Positions 41,325 to 50,974 of a DNA stretch of 54,291 nucleotides are shown piece by piece. The notes under the pieces are model-generated. The model was given only the letters and a program-made list of their open reading frames with translations, was not told where the DNA came from and searched no databases. This DNA is from JAVBLT01 sp031553315 (GTDB taxonomy: Bacteria > Verrucomicrobiota > Kiritimatiellia > RFP12 > DVOR01). The translations under genes were made by a program, and so were the position numbers. The stretch spans positions 1-54,291 of the forward strand of contig JAVBLT010000041.1 of assembly GCA_031553315.1 (NCBI GenBank), given 5' to 3'. The stretch's first letter is position 1. The number at the start of each line of letters is the position of its first letter.

Positions 41325-44300
41325 TCAAAGCTCGATTGCGATTCGGAAGAAACGGTGGGCGTTGATGAAGACGGCGGGGATCTGGAGCCTGCCGTTGCTG
41401 AAGGCGGGGTTGCCTTCGGCCAGGTCAAAGGAAAGTGTTTCGGGGGGGGCGGTGAGGGAGGGGTAGCCGTAGAGCGCGAGGCGGCCGTTGACGGGGCCGT
41501 TTTTGGGCAGCTGGCCGATGAGGAGCTTCAGGTCGAACGAGACGCTTTCGGGGGAGGGGGCGAAGGCGGAGATGGTGAGGCTTGGCGCGATGCCGGGCAG
41601 CGGTTTTTCATTCACGAGGTGAGCGGTTTTGAAATCGGCGGCGGGCACGGAGGCGAAGTTGAGCGTGCCGAAGCGGGCGGCGTTGGCTTCGGCCCAGCAT
41701 TCGTAATCGCCGGTTTCGGCACAGTCGCACAGGGCGGGAGGCAGGCACGCGGCGGAGGGGGCGCGGATGATGAGGGTGTTGCCGTTGAGCACGCGGTGGA
41801 TCCAGCCTTTGGAAGCGAGGGTCGTGCCGTCGAGCCCCACAATGTTAATGGGGCCAAGCGTCAGCGATCCTTCGGTGGAGAGCACAATCTGGGGCACGGG
41901 AAGGTCGCTGGGCAGGGGAATGCGCAGCGTGGCGCCCGGCTCGAAGATGACGTTTCCCGCGAAGGCCGCGGAGCCCGAATCAAGCTGGAGCGCGGCGGCG
42001 ATGGCGGTGTTTCCGGTGTGGCCGCAGAGGGCGGGGAGGGAAAGCGTGCCGTCGGCCACGCGCAGGCTGCCCGATCCCGAGGTGGCGCCGCGCAGGGCGA
42101 TCTGGCGGCCGGCGCCGGGCGAAACGGTGACCGCGCCCGCGAGTGCGATGGGGTTGAGGGTTGCCCAGGATGCGGCGGCGGCGAGGGTCGCGCCTTCTTC
42201 GAGGGTCACCGAACCGGCGGCGATCGTGAGGCCGCTTTCGCCGAGGCGGAGGGTGCCGGAAACGGTGAGGTGGCTCACGCCTTCTTCCATGCCGAGCAGG
42301 CCGGCGGCATCGAGCGTGCCGCCGCGGGCGACTTCAAGGGCGGCGCGGCCGTGCCAGCCGAGCACGAGGGGTTTTCCGAGCACGGTGAGCGAACCGCCGG
42401 AGGCCACGGTCAATGAGGCGTTCGAGTCGATAAAAGGCGCGAGGATGGAGGCGGCGTTGAAGCTCATGGCGGTATCGGCGGGGTTCAGCGTGAAGGCGGA
42501 GCCGATGGTCAACGCGGTGTTGGCGCCGCCGCGCAGAAGGCCGGTGAGGGTGGCGCTGCTTCCATTCAAAAAGGTTGCATCGGCGTTGTCGTCGAGAAAG
42601 AGATCGCCGACGACGAGTGTGCCGGAGAAGCGGATCGGTGCGGCTCCGGCAAGGAGCAGGCGCTGGCCTTCGCCGGAAACAGCCCCGGTAAACGCGAGGG
42701 GGCTTCCACGCGTGCGGAACACGCCCCCGCCCGATTGAAGCGCCACGGCGCGGCTGATCGCGGCGGGCGAGGCGGCGCCGATAAGCTGGGCGTAGCCGGC
42801 GAGGGTGAGCGCGGAGGCGCCGAGCGCGGAATCGGCGGTGACGCCGCCGGGGCCGATGACGAAAACGCCGTGCGAAAAGGTGTTGGCGCCGGAGAGGGTG
42901 AGCGCATCGGAACCTTTGATCACAAAGGCGTGGTCGGTGGCGGAAAGAGGGGCGGAGAGAAGGGCGGGGGCGGTGTGCGAGGAGAAGTCGAGGTCGATGT
43001 CGCCATCAAGGAAGGTGACGGCGGAGGTTCCGGAAAGGGTGAAGGGGGAATCGCCCTTTACGGTCAGGTTGCAGGTGGAGACTGGTTTGTCGACGGTCAA
43101 CGCGGGGGCGCTGACGGTTGCGCGGGTGGCGACGGCGGCCGTGGCGTTGGTCCAGGATGCGGTCTTTTCACCGACCTGCCAGGCGTTGGCCTGATGCCAG
43201 CTGCCGGAAAGGGTGCGGCTGAAGACGGTGTCGCCCGCTTCCGCCACAATCTGCACGGCGGCGATGCACCCTCGGGCACTGCCGCTTCTCAAGCCCGAAA
43301 CCGTTAAGGCGGGGGCGGTCAGGTGCTCCACTTTGAGCACGTTGACGCCTTCCTGGCAGGTCAGCGCGGCTTTGGCGGAGCCGGCGTTTCCCCATGCGGC
43401 GGTTCCCTGCACGGTCGCGGAACCATCGCCGCGATAAGCGATGCCGTCGATCGTCACAGGGCCGAAAGCGGCGCCGGCGGTATCGGTCGAGCAGTAGACG
43501 TAGACGGTGTAGGCGCGGTAGGGAATGCCGGAGAAGGCGACGGTCGGGCGGGGGTAACTGGAGTTGTCATCGATGTAGCCTTGAAAGAGGCGCGCGGAGG
43601 GGAGGCTCACGGCATTTCCGGTCGTCTGGTAAAACCCGCGCGTGCCGGAGACCGCGATGGAGGCGCCGCCGACCAGCGCACCGGTCGAATCGAGGACTGA
43701 GGAGGTTGAAAGCGATGTGCCGGTCACATAGAGTTCGTTCCAGTTGATTCCCGGCACGGGGTGAAGGCCGAAGGATTCGGCGGAGTTGACAATGGAGGAG
43801 GATGCGACTGCGGCCTTGAGGTTGAGGCTGATGCTGTTGCCAGGGCGCGACACGGGGTCGGCGGTGATTTCGGGCTGATAAAACCCGGGCTGGCCGGGGG
43901 CGTAGTGGGCGCGCCGCCAGTTGAGCGGGTCATTGGCGAAGGCGGCGGTATCGATGCGCACCAGCGGCAATTCGCCGGTCGGCCAGGGCGCTTTGTCTTT
44001 AAAGGCGACCTGATCGGAGAGCACCTGGGGCGCCCACGGGAAGGGGTGGTCGGGAAGCTCGGCCTCGTTGGCCCTGTCGGGGAAGGTGAAGGAGAGGGTG
44101 CCGGAGGCGGCGAGGGTGCCCGACCAGGGGCCGACGATTCGGGTGGCGTTGGCCACGTCGTGGGCGGTTCGGAAGGCGTGAAGGGCTTCGGCATCGGCGG
44201 GGTCGAAGCTCACGGCGAGGATGCGTTCGCCGGCGGCCAGGGTTTGGTTCGTGGCGAAGGTAAACGAAACCATTCCCGAAAGCATGCAGGGGAAGAGGCC

Positions 44301-47300
44301 GAGGCTGGGCTTTTCGGGGTTGCCGCGACCGGTGGAAACGGGGGCGCCGCCGATGTTGGTCAGCTCCACATAGGGATGGGGGCCGCTGTCGACGGCGGAA
44401 ATCACGATGGGGCCGACGAGGGGCGCGGAGTTGGCAAAGCCGAGGGTGAGGCTTTTCATGAGCGGATAGGCGATTTGCCCCTGGCTGTTGAGGTAGCGCC
44501 CGATGGAGATGCCGTTGGGCGTGGCGCCGAAGTCGAAAGAGTCTTGATAGCCGGTGAGGAAACCGGAGGCGTCGGCGGCGGTCAGCACGGCGGATTCGCC
44601 GTTGGCGCTGAAGTTGAAGAGGGAACCGAAGTGGGCTTCGGTGAAGACGGCATAGGCGCCGGGCTGGAGCACGCGGTTGAGGGGGATGCGGTATTTTTGG
44701 GGGGTATCGGGATTATCCGAGAGGTACCAGCCGCCGATGTCGACAGGGGCGGCGCCGATGTTGCACAGCTCCACGGAATCCGCCTGCGGCGGGTCGGTGT
44801 GGGCGAGAAGCTCGGTGATGACGACGGTTCCGGAGGTGCGCGCGGCCGGTTTGGGAATGATTCCAATTGCGCCGCCGTTGCCGGAGGGGTACCAGGCGGA
44901 TTTTTTGTCGTATTGATTCACGGGCCAGATCCAGGGGTCGCGGGCGATGAGCGAAGCGCCGAGCTTGAGGGTGGAGGGATACCAGGCGGGGTCGTAGTAA
45001 ATATCCTGAATTTTTTCGCCGGCGGCATCGACGATGCGGAGGTCTTCGCCGCTGTTGCTGAGCGAGCCGCCGCCGAAGACGCCGTCGGCACCCGGCACGA
45101 GCGCGGCGCTTTTGGCGAGGAGGAAGGTGGCGCCGGGGGCAAGGGTGCGCCCCGCGGGGAAGGTATAGTCAATGCCCTTGGCGAAGGTGACGCCGGTGAG
45201 ATTGATGGAGACGCCGTTGGTGGAGATGTTGGCGAGCTCGATGTATTCGGCGTCGGCGCCGGCCGCATCGGGCGGGGCATACATGAGCTCGGTCACGCGC
45301 AGGTAGCGCTGCGGGTCGCTCTGATGATCGGGCAGGAGCGTTTCGGCGGCGATGAAGCCAGCGGTGTCGGTGATGGCGAGGGCGGAGGGGCGGGAACCGA
45401 GCTTGCCGCTGTAGTTGCCCTGCACGAAAAGGCTCTGGCCGCCTTTGGGTGCGGCGGCGCGGGCCAGGAAGGCGCGCCGGTTGGGGGTGAGGTAGAGCGT
45501 GCCGCCGGCGGGGATGACGGTGCCGGGGGTGAAGGTGTGGTCGACGTCGCCGGAGAGGACCCAGTTGGAGATGTCGAGGGCGATGGCGTTGGGGTTGATG
45601 ATCTCGATGTATTCCTCTTCCTGATCGCCGCCGGCGGGAGAGGTTTCGATGGCGCCGAAGGCAAGCGAAAGCCCGGCGGGCTGGGATTGGGGAATGCCGG
45701 CGTTGAAGGCTGTGCCGTAGCCGAGGGTTTTGGCGGTGTTGGTGATGCTGTGGGTGATGTAGAAGTGGCGGCGGCGCGGTTCGAGGTAGTTGTCGACGAG
45801 CAGGCCGACGCCTTGGGAGAGGCTGTAGGTGGAGGGCCACACGTAGATGGCGGTGCCGGTGCCATGATCCCATTTGGCGCGGTCGCGGGCGGCGGCCACA
45901 TCCATGGCGTTGGTGAAGGCGGCGATGGCGGAGCCGAAGGGGGTCTGGCCGATGGGGGTTCCGGGCTCTTTGAGGTACTGATCCATGAGGGTGCGCAGGC
46001 GGCGGAGGTACATCTGGCGGAAGGCGGGGTTGGCGTAGATCACATCGAACCCGCGGTTGCCGCCGTTGATGGCGCCGCCGCCGGTCCGGTGCGCGAGCAC
46101 GCCGTAGCCGCCGTAGAGGGGGTGCGATTTGAAGTCGTCGGCGGCGGCGAGCTCGCCGATGCGGCCGCGGGCGGAGTCGTCGCTGTAATACCATTGGCCG
46201 AAGGAGAGGTGCATGTCGTAAGGCACGGGGCGCCAGGTTCCCAGGCCGTGGGTGTCGCCATAAAGGCAGAGATTGGCCCACACGTCGTCGCACTCTTGTG
46301 TGATGCGGGTGGCGGCGAGGTAGTTGACCCACACGGGCAGCTCCATCATGTCGTAGGCGTTGCGTTCGCGGGCGCCGTTTGCGGGGGCGATGGCGTTGAT
46401 GAAGGCGGTGTAGCGGGTGTGGTCGGCGAGGGCGTTTTCGGGGAGTTTCTTTTCGAAGCCTGCGGTGCTGCTGGTGCTTTCGAGGCGGCCGACGCTCTTG
46501 TAGAGCTCGCCGCCGACATCCCAGCCGAAGCCTTCGATGAGCTCGTCGGTCATGCGGCTGGAGTGGAAGGCGAGCTGGTAGAAGTCGCCGTTGAGCTGGA
46601 GCTGCACGGGGTAATGGAAGGGGGCGGGAACGCCGGCCTGGTTGAGGAACCAGAAGGCGATGCTCTGGCGGATGAAGCTGGGGTCGCTGTATTCGGCGAC
46701 GAAGGAGCTTTTGCGCACGCGGTCTCCGGCGGCGGTGTGGCGGAGGCCGAGGCCTTTGTTGAAGCGCAGGCCGTGGGATTTTTTCCGGAAGGAGGCGGTG
46801 GTGTTGCCGCGCAGGTCGATGCGGATGTTGTCATAGAATTCGCCGTCGTGGAAAATGGAGCAGCGGGCGCCGAGACCGGAGGTTTCGGTGACGACGGCGT
46901 CATACTGCTTATCCATCAGCGAGAGGTTGGCGTCGCTCGCGAAGATATGGTAGAGCGGAAGCTTGGAGGCGACGCCGCTCCTGACGATGGTTCCGTGATA
47001 CTCGGGGGAGTTGAAGGGGTCGTTGAAGGCCGGGTCGCGCCATTGCGTGCCGGTGGAGTCGGTCAGCAGCACGCGGTAGCGGAGCATGTGGCCGGCGGGG
47101 GGAAGCGCGGCGGCGGGAATGGTGGCTTCCCACGTGGCGAGAAGCCCGTTTTCCCCTGTTTTTGTCATCGGCAGATTGACTTCTGCATCGAAATCGGATC
47201 GGTGGATGAGGCGGGCGGCCGAGACGGGGGTCTGGGCGTTGAGCGCTTTGGAGACGATGCTTACCTTGACGCTCTCGCCGGGCGCCGGCACGGCGGGCGT

Positions 47301-49679
47301 GTGGCCGGCCTGTGCGACGGTGGTGCCGACGGGGGTCGCGCCGGCGGTGTTGTTTTCCGCGCCGGGCGTCATCGCCGGCATAAGGGAATAGAGGGAGCCG
47401 CCGGCGGAGGGCTGCATCACGGAGAGGCCGAGGTTGAAGAAGAGCGGCGAGGAAACGGCGCTTTCGCGGGCGAGGTGGAAGGCCAGGATATTCTCGCCCT
47501 GGCGGAGCAGGTCGGCGGGAATCAGGAAAGAAGAGGTCTGCGAAGGGTCGTGCGCGGCGGCGGCGGAGGCGGACCAGCCGGCGTAATACGGCATGTTGGC
47601 GCGGAAGAGCTCGGCGCCGTTGAACCAGATGATGAGACCGTCTTCATACGCGATGGAGGCTTGGGCGTAAGTGGCGGTGGAAAGGGTTGCCACGGTGAAG
47701 GGGATGCGGCCGTAGAGGGAGTTTTGCGAGGGGTCGAGGGGGAGGACGGTATCGGCCTCGATGCTTTCGCCGGGAAGGAGGAGCTTGGCGCCGGCGGTCT
47801 GGGAATTGTAGAGGCGGGTGAGCTCGCTTGGGGAGAGGAGGCCGGAGTAGATGCAGAAGTCGTCGAGGAAGCCGCTGTAACGGCGCCAGTAGGCGTCGCG
47901 GGAGGAGGCGATGCAGTAGTCGATGTTGCCGGGCACGGTGAGGGCGGCGAGCGTGGCGGAGGAATCGATGGCGCCGTCGATGGCGATGGTCACGTTGCGG
48001 GTTGAGGCCTGCACGCTGACGGCGATGTGGCGCCAGGCGCCGTCTGAAATGCTTTTAACGCTGGCAAGCCCCGCGCCGGCGGCGGGCTGCACGAAGATTT
48101 TACCCGCGTCGCTTTGTGTGATCACGAAGCCGGAACCGTTGGCGCGGGCATCGAAAAGCATGGCCGCTTCGGATCCCGCGCCGAGCGTGCCGGAGGAGTT
48201 CATCCAGAAGGCGACGGTGAGCTCGCCGCCGGAAAAATCGGTGGAGGTGGAGGCGGGAATGATGAGTTTCTGATTGGGATTGGCGGCGAAGGAGGCCACG
48301 GCGGCTCGCCCGGCGTGAGCGGGAACGGCGGTCACATAGGCGGCGGAAGCGGCGGTGTGGGTATCGCCGGCGGTTCCGGTATCGGTTCCGATTTCCTCGA
48401 AGGTGTAGGCGACCATTTGGCGGTTGGAAAGGGTGTCGCCCATGATGAGGTTGACTTCGCCGGCGGCGAGGGAGCGGTTGTAAATGCGGAAATCGTCGAT
48501 CAGGCCGTTGAAGGCTTCCCAGCTGGTGCTGTCGTAAGCGCCGCCGAGGCAGACGGGGATCGCGCTCTGGAAGGACCAGTCGACCACCACATCGCGTTCA
48601 AGGGCGAGGGCGCCGTCGATGTAAACCTGAAAGGCGCCGTTGCCGCGCTGCTCCTGCACCACGGCCACATGATGCCAGGCGTTGTCGTCGATGCGGCCCG
48701 GGCAGGCCAGTGTATCGATGCCGTTGGCGGCGCTGCGGGGCTGGCAGGTGAGCTGGCCGAGCTGGTTCACATAGATGATGTTTCCCTGGCGGCTGAGGGT
48801 TTTGGAGGGGCGGCAATCCATAATCACGCGGCCGGCGCCAATGCCGGCGCCGATGTTTTTATAGGGGAGCCTCACCCAAAACGTCATGGTGACGACCGGG
48901 CTATCCATGCCCAAACCGGCGGAAGCGGGAATGGAAAAAGGGAAGGAGGCGAGCGCGCCGTAGCGGGTGACGCCGTTGGCATCGCCGGAAGAGACCGCGA
49001 ACGACGCATCGTCGGCAACGTTGAAATCCACGCGGCAGGTGAGGCCGGCGGGTTCGAGCTCGGCCGATCCCGCCGCGCCGAGGCTGCCCCGGGCCGTTTG
49101 CCAGCTTGAGGCCTGGAAGGCGTTGGAGACCCACGAAAGCCCCAGATCGGAGGTCGGAGCAAAAACGGAATAGCCGGTCGCAGGGGTAATCACATCGACG
49201 GGTTGATAACCGGAAGAGGCGAGGCCGAAGCTGACGTCGTCGCTCATGGCGGCATCGGGAAGCTGCACGCGGTCGATGATCGCGGTATTCTTGTACAGCC
49301 AGATGACGGGGGCATCGGCGCCGCCGGCCTTGGAGATGTTGAAGGGGGCGATCATCGGTTTGCCGGGCGTGGCCACGGCGTCGGGATAGTCGTCTTTATT
49401 GCAGTAAATGACCAGGTAGCCGTTGGCCACGATGTTGGTGACCGGAAAATCATATCTGACGATTTTGCTATCGGCCTGGCTGATTTTTTTGGAACGCAGC
49501 GACCAGCCGGAGAGGCTTACGGAAGAAGCCGTGGAGTTGTGGATTTCGACCCAGTCGGACTCAAAGCCGGAGGGGTCTTTGGCGGCGGTGGCGGCGCACA
49601 CTTCCGAGATGACAAGCTGCGCCGAGGCCGAGGCCAGGCACCCCAGCACACCCATCCACAACACACACGCTTTTTTCAT
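41325..49679 (-). CDS. giant secreted CotH-kinase/lamin-tail/LamG multidomain protein
   Basis: 2784 residues. The start at 49679 has GAGGTG upstream and a signal peptide (MKKACVLWMGVLGCLASASAQ). Approximate layout: lamin-tail domain 21-150; LamG-like 210-420 (TFWVRLPYKN, NAWHHVAVVQEQ); second LamG-like 425-630; a beta-sandwich to 760; CotH-type protein kinase 900-1260 (RIDLRGNTTASFRKKSHGLR, GTWRPVPYDMHLSFGQ). At least three further lamin-tail domains lie at 1335-1760 (EYIEIINPNAIALDISNW, EYIELANISTNGVS, VELCNIGAAPVDIGGW). A repeat-rich region at 2150-2660 resembles autotransporter-associated beta strands (TASWTNATAAVATRATVS). CotH-domain proteins can phosphorylate other proteins; here the target is unknown. 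It starts within the aroA stop codon (ATGA). Confidence 0.85.
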   Translation of the reverse strand: MKKACVLWMGVLGCLASASAQLVISEVCAATAAKDPSGFESDWVEIHNSTASSVSLSGWSLRSKKISQADSKIVRYDFPVTNIVANGYLVIYCNKDDYPDAVATPGKPMIAPFNISKAGGADAPVIWLYKNTAIIDRVQLPDAAMSDDVSFGLASSGYQPVDVITPATGYSVFAPTSDLGLSWVSNAFQASSWQTARGSLGAAGSAELEPAGLTCRVDFNVADDASFAVSSGDANGVTRYGALASFPFSIPASAGLGMDSPVVTMTFWVRLPYKNIGAGIGAGRVIMDCRPSKTLSRQGNIIYVNQLGQLTCQPRSAANGIDTLACPGRIDDNAWHHVAVVQEQRGNGAFQVYIDGALALERDVVVDWSFQSAIPVCLGGAYDSTSWEAFNGLIDDFRIYNRSLAAGEVNLIMGDTLSNRQMVAYTFEEIGTDTGTAGDTHTAASAAYVTAVPAHAGRAAVASFAANPNQKLIIPASTSTDFSGGELTVAFWMNSSGTLGAGSEAAMLFDARANGSGFVITQSDAGKIFVQPAAGAGLASVKSISDGAWRHIAVSVQASTRNVTIAIDGAIDSSATLAALTVPGNIDYCIASSRDAYWRRYSGFLDDFCIYSGLLSPSELTRLYNSQTAGAKLLLPGESIEADTVLPLDPSQNSLYGRIPFTVATLSTATYAQASIAYEDGLIIWFNGAELFRANMPYYAGWSASAAAAHDPSQTSSFLIPADLLRQGENILAFHLARESAVSSPLFFNLGLSVMQPSAGGSLYSLMPAMTPGAENNTAGATPVGTTVAQAGHTPAVPAPGESVKVSIVSKALNAQTPVSAARLIHRSDFDAEVNLPMTKTGENGLLATWEATIPAAALPPAGHMLRYRVLLTDSTGTQWRDPAFNDPFNSPEYHGTIVRSGVASKLPLYHIFASDANLSLMDKQYDAVVTETSGLGARCSIFHDGEFYDNIRIDLRGNTTASFRKKSHGLRFNKGLGLRHTAAGDRVRKSSFVAEYSDPSFIRQSIAFWFLNQAGVPAPFHYPVQLQLNGDFYQLAFHSSRMTDELIEGFGWDVGGELYKSVGRLESTSSTAGFEKKLPENALADHTRYTAFINAIAPANGARERNAYDMMELPVWVNYLAATRITQECDDVWANLCLYGDTHGLGTWRPVPYDMHLSFGQWYYSDDSARGRIGELAAADDFKSHPLYGGYGVLAHRTGGGAINGGNRGFDVIYANPAFRQMYLRRLRTLMDQYLKEPGTPIGQTPFGSAIAAFTNAMDVAAARDRAKWDHGTGTAIYVWPSTYSLSQGVGLLVDNYLEPRRRHFYITHSITNTAKTLGYGTAFNAGIPQSQPAGLSLAFGAIETSPAGGDQEEEYIEIINPNAIALDISNWVLSGDVDHTFTPGTVIPAGGTLYLTPNRRAFLARAAAPKGGQSLFVQGNYSGKLGSRPSALAITDTAGFIAAETLLPDHQSDPQRYLRVTELMYAPPDAAGADAEYIELANISTNGVSINLTGVTFAKGIDYTFPAGRTLAPGATFLLAKSAALVPGADGVFGGGSLSNSGEDLRIVDAAGEKIQDIYYDPAWYPSTLKLGASLIARDPWIWPVNQYDKKSAWYPSGNGGAIGIIPKPAARTSGTVVITELLAHTDPPQADSVELCNIGAAPVDIGGWYLSDNPDTPQKYRIPLNRVLQPGAYAVFTEAHFGSLFNFSANGESAVLTAADASGFLTGYQDSFDFGATPNGISIGRYLNSQGQIAYPLMKSLTLGFANSAPLVGPIVISAVDSGPHPYVELTNIGGAPVSTGRGNPEKPSLGLFPCMLSGMVSFTFATNQTLAAGERILAVSFDPADAEALHAFRTAHDVANATRIVGPWSGTLAASGTLSFTFPDRANEAELPDHPFPWAPQVLSDQVAFKDKAPWPTGELPLVRIDTAAFANDPLNWRRAHYAPGQPGFYQPEITADPVSRPGNSISLNLKAAVASSSIVNSAESFGLHPVPGINWNELYVTGTSLSTSSVLDSTGALVGGASIAVSGTRGFYQTTGNAVSLPSARLFQGYIDDNSSYPRPTVAFSGIPYRAYTVYVYCSTDTAGAAFGPVTIDGIAYRGDGSATVQGTAAWGNAGSAKAALTCQEGVNVLKVEHLTAPALTVSGLRSGSARGCIAAVQIVAEAGDTVFSRTLSGSWHQANAWQVGEKTASWTNATAAVATRATVSAPALTVDKPVSTCNLTVKGDSPFTLSGTSAVTFLDGDIDLDFSSHTAPALLSAPLSATDHAFVIKGSDALTLSGANTFSHGVFVIGPGGVTADSALGASALTLAGYAQLIGAASPAAISRAVALQSGGGVFRTRGSPLAFTGAVSGEGQRLLLAGAAPIRFSGTLVVGDLFLDDNADATFLNGSSATLTGLLRGGANTALTIGSAFTLNPADTAMSFNAASILAPFIDSNASLTVASGGSLTVLGKPLVLGWHGRAALEVARGGTLDAAGLLGMEEGVSHLTVSGTLRLGESGLTIAAGSVTLEEGATLAAAASWATLNPIALAGAVTVSPGAGRQIALRGATSGSGSLRVADGTLSLPALCGHTGNTAIAAALQLDSGSAAFAGNVIFEPGATLRIPLPSDLPVPQIVLSTEGSLTLGPINIVGLDGTTLASKGWIHRVLNGNTLIIRAPSAACLPPALCDCAETGDYECWAEANAARFGTLNFASVPAADFKTAHLVNEKPLPGIAPSLTISAFAPSPESVSFDLKLLIGQLPKNGPVNGRLALYGYPSLTAPPETLSFDLAEGNPAFSNGRLQIPAVFINAHRFFRIAIEL

Positions 49680-50974
49680 GCACACCTCACATCTGCGCCC
49701 AGCTCCCGCAGGCATTGGGCAAAATCGGGAAATGATTCGTTCATGGCCTCGGCTCCATGCACCGCGACCGGTTCTTCGGAGACGAGCCCGGCAAGGGCGA
49801 GGCTCATCGCGAGGCGGTGATCGCCGTGGGCCTCCGCCGCGCCGCCGCGCACGGGGCCGCCGGAAAGGAGGAATCCATCGGGAAATTCACGCACCTTCAC
49901 GCCCAGCTTGAGCAGTTCGCCGCACATCACGGCGATGCGGTCGCTCTCTTTGTGGCGCAGTTCTTCGGCGTCTCTCACGCGCGTTTCGCCCTCGGCGCAG
50001 GCGGCGGCAATGGCAAACGCGGGAAATTCGTCGATCATCCGCACAATCAGATCGCCGCCGAGCTCCACGCCCGTGAGGCGGCTGCCGCGGATCACGAGAT
50101 CGCCGACAGGTTCCCCGGCCATCTCCGATTCACCTTCCACGGCGATTGAAGCGCCCATCAGCCGCAGCGCTTCGATGATCCCCGTGCGCGTGGGGTTGAG
50201 GCCGACCCTTTCAAGGCGCACCTCCGACCCCGGCACAATCGCCGCGGCCACCATCAGAAACGCCGAAGAGGAAATATCCCCCGCCAACGCGGTGCAAAGC
50301 GGTTTCAGCGGCGCGGCCTGCGGGTAAACCGTGACCTTGCCCGGCGCGGTTTCAATCTTCGCGCCCATTGCGGCGAGCATCCGCTCGGTGTGGTCGCGGG
50401 AGGGGCCCGGCTCGGTCAGCACGGTCGGGGAATCCGCCGAAAGCGCCGCCAGCATCAGGCACGATTTGACCTGCGCGCTCGCCACGGGCTGCGCATAGGC
50501 GATTCCCTTCAACGCGCCTCCCTTCATCGCCACCGGCGCGCCGCCGTTGGGAGCCAGCTCAATCTGCGCGCCCATCGCGGCGAGCGGATCGGCAATGCGG
50601 TTCATCGGGCGGCGGCGCAGGCCGGGGGAACCCTCGAGCACGCAGGGAATGCCGGCGCCGGCAAGGGCTCCGGCAAGCAAACGCAAGGTGGTGGCGGAGT
50701 TGCCGCAATCGAGCGGCGCGGCGGGGGGCGTAAAGCCGCGAAGCCCTTTACCCGCCACGCGCAAGGTGTGATCCGGCGAAAGCTCCCACGCGATCCCCAG
50801 CGCGGTGAGCGAGCGAAGCATCGCCCGCGTGACGCCTGAAACCAAAAACCGCTCAATCACGCTCTCGCCCTCCGCCAGCGCGGCGAAAAGCGAAGCCCGG
50901 TGCGAGAGCGACTTGTCGCCCGCAGGCCGGTAAGCCCCTTTGAGCGGCCTTCCTTTTTTGACCGTGAGAATCAT
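49676..50974 (-). CDS. aroA: 3-phosphoshikimate 1-carboxyvinyltransferase (EPSP synthase)
   Basis: 432 residues. Joins phosphoenolpyruvate to shikimate-3-phosphate on the way to chorismate and aromatic amino acids. The start at 50974 follows GGAGG; longer frames upstream have no ribosome site and no family sequence. Motifs: AGDKSLSHRASLFAALAEG, GNSATTLRLLAGALAG, SSAFLMVAAAIVPGSEV and the catalytic LRHKESDRIAVMCGEL, then HGDHRLAMSLAL. The start overlaps the rnhC stop (ATGA), and its own stop overlaps the giant protein's start the same way. Confidence 0.96.
   Translation of the reverse strand: MILTVKKGRPLKGAYRPAGDKSLSHRASLFAALAEGESVIERFLVSGVTRAMLRSLTALGIAWELSPDHTLRVAGKGLRGFTPPAAPLDCGNSATTLRLLAGALAGAGIPCVLEGSPGLRRRPMNRIADPLAAMGAQIELAPNGGAPVAMKGGALKGIAYAQPVASAQVKSCLMLAALSADSPTVLTEPGPSRDHTERMLAAMGAKIETAPGKVTVYPQAAPLKPLCTALAGDISSSAFLMVAAAIVPGSEVRLERVGLNPTRTGIIEALRLMGASIAVEGESEMAGEPVGDLVIRGSRLTGVELGGDLIVRMIDEFPAFAIAAACAEGETRVRDAEELRHKESDRIAVMCGELLKLGVKVREFPDGFLLSGGPVRGGAAEAHGDHRLAMSLALAGLVSEEPVAVHGAEAMNESFPDFAQCLRELGADVRCA

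Noticed and set aside
43761..48005. 1414-codon open frame antisense to the giant CotH gene
   Set aside because: Glycine/valine/glutamate-rich with no domains; a by-product of C-ending codons in the real gene on the other strand.
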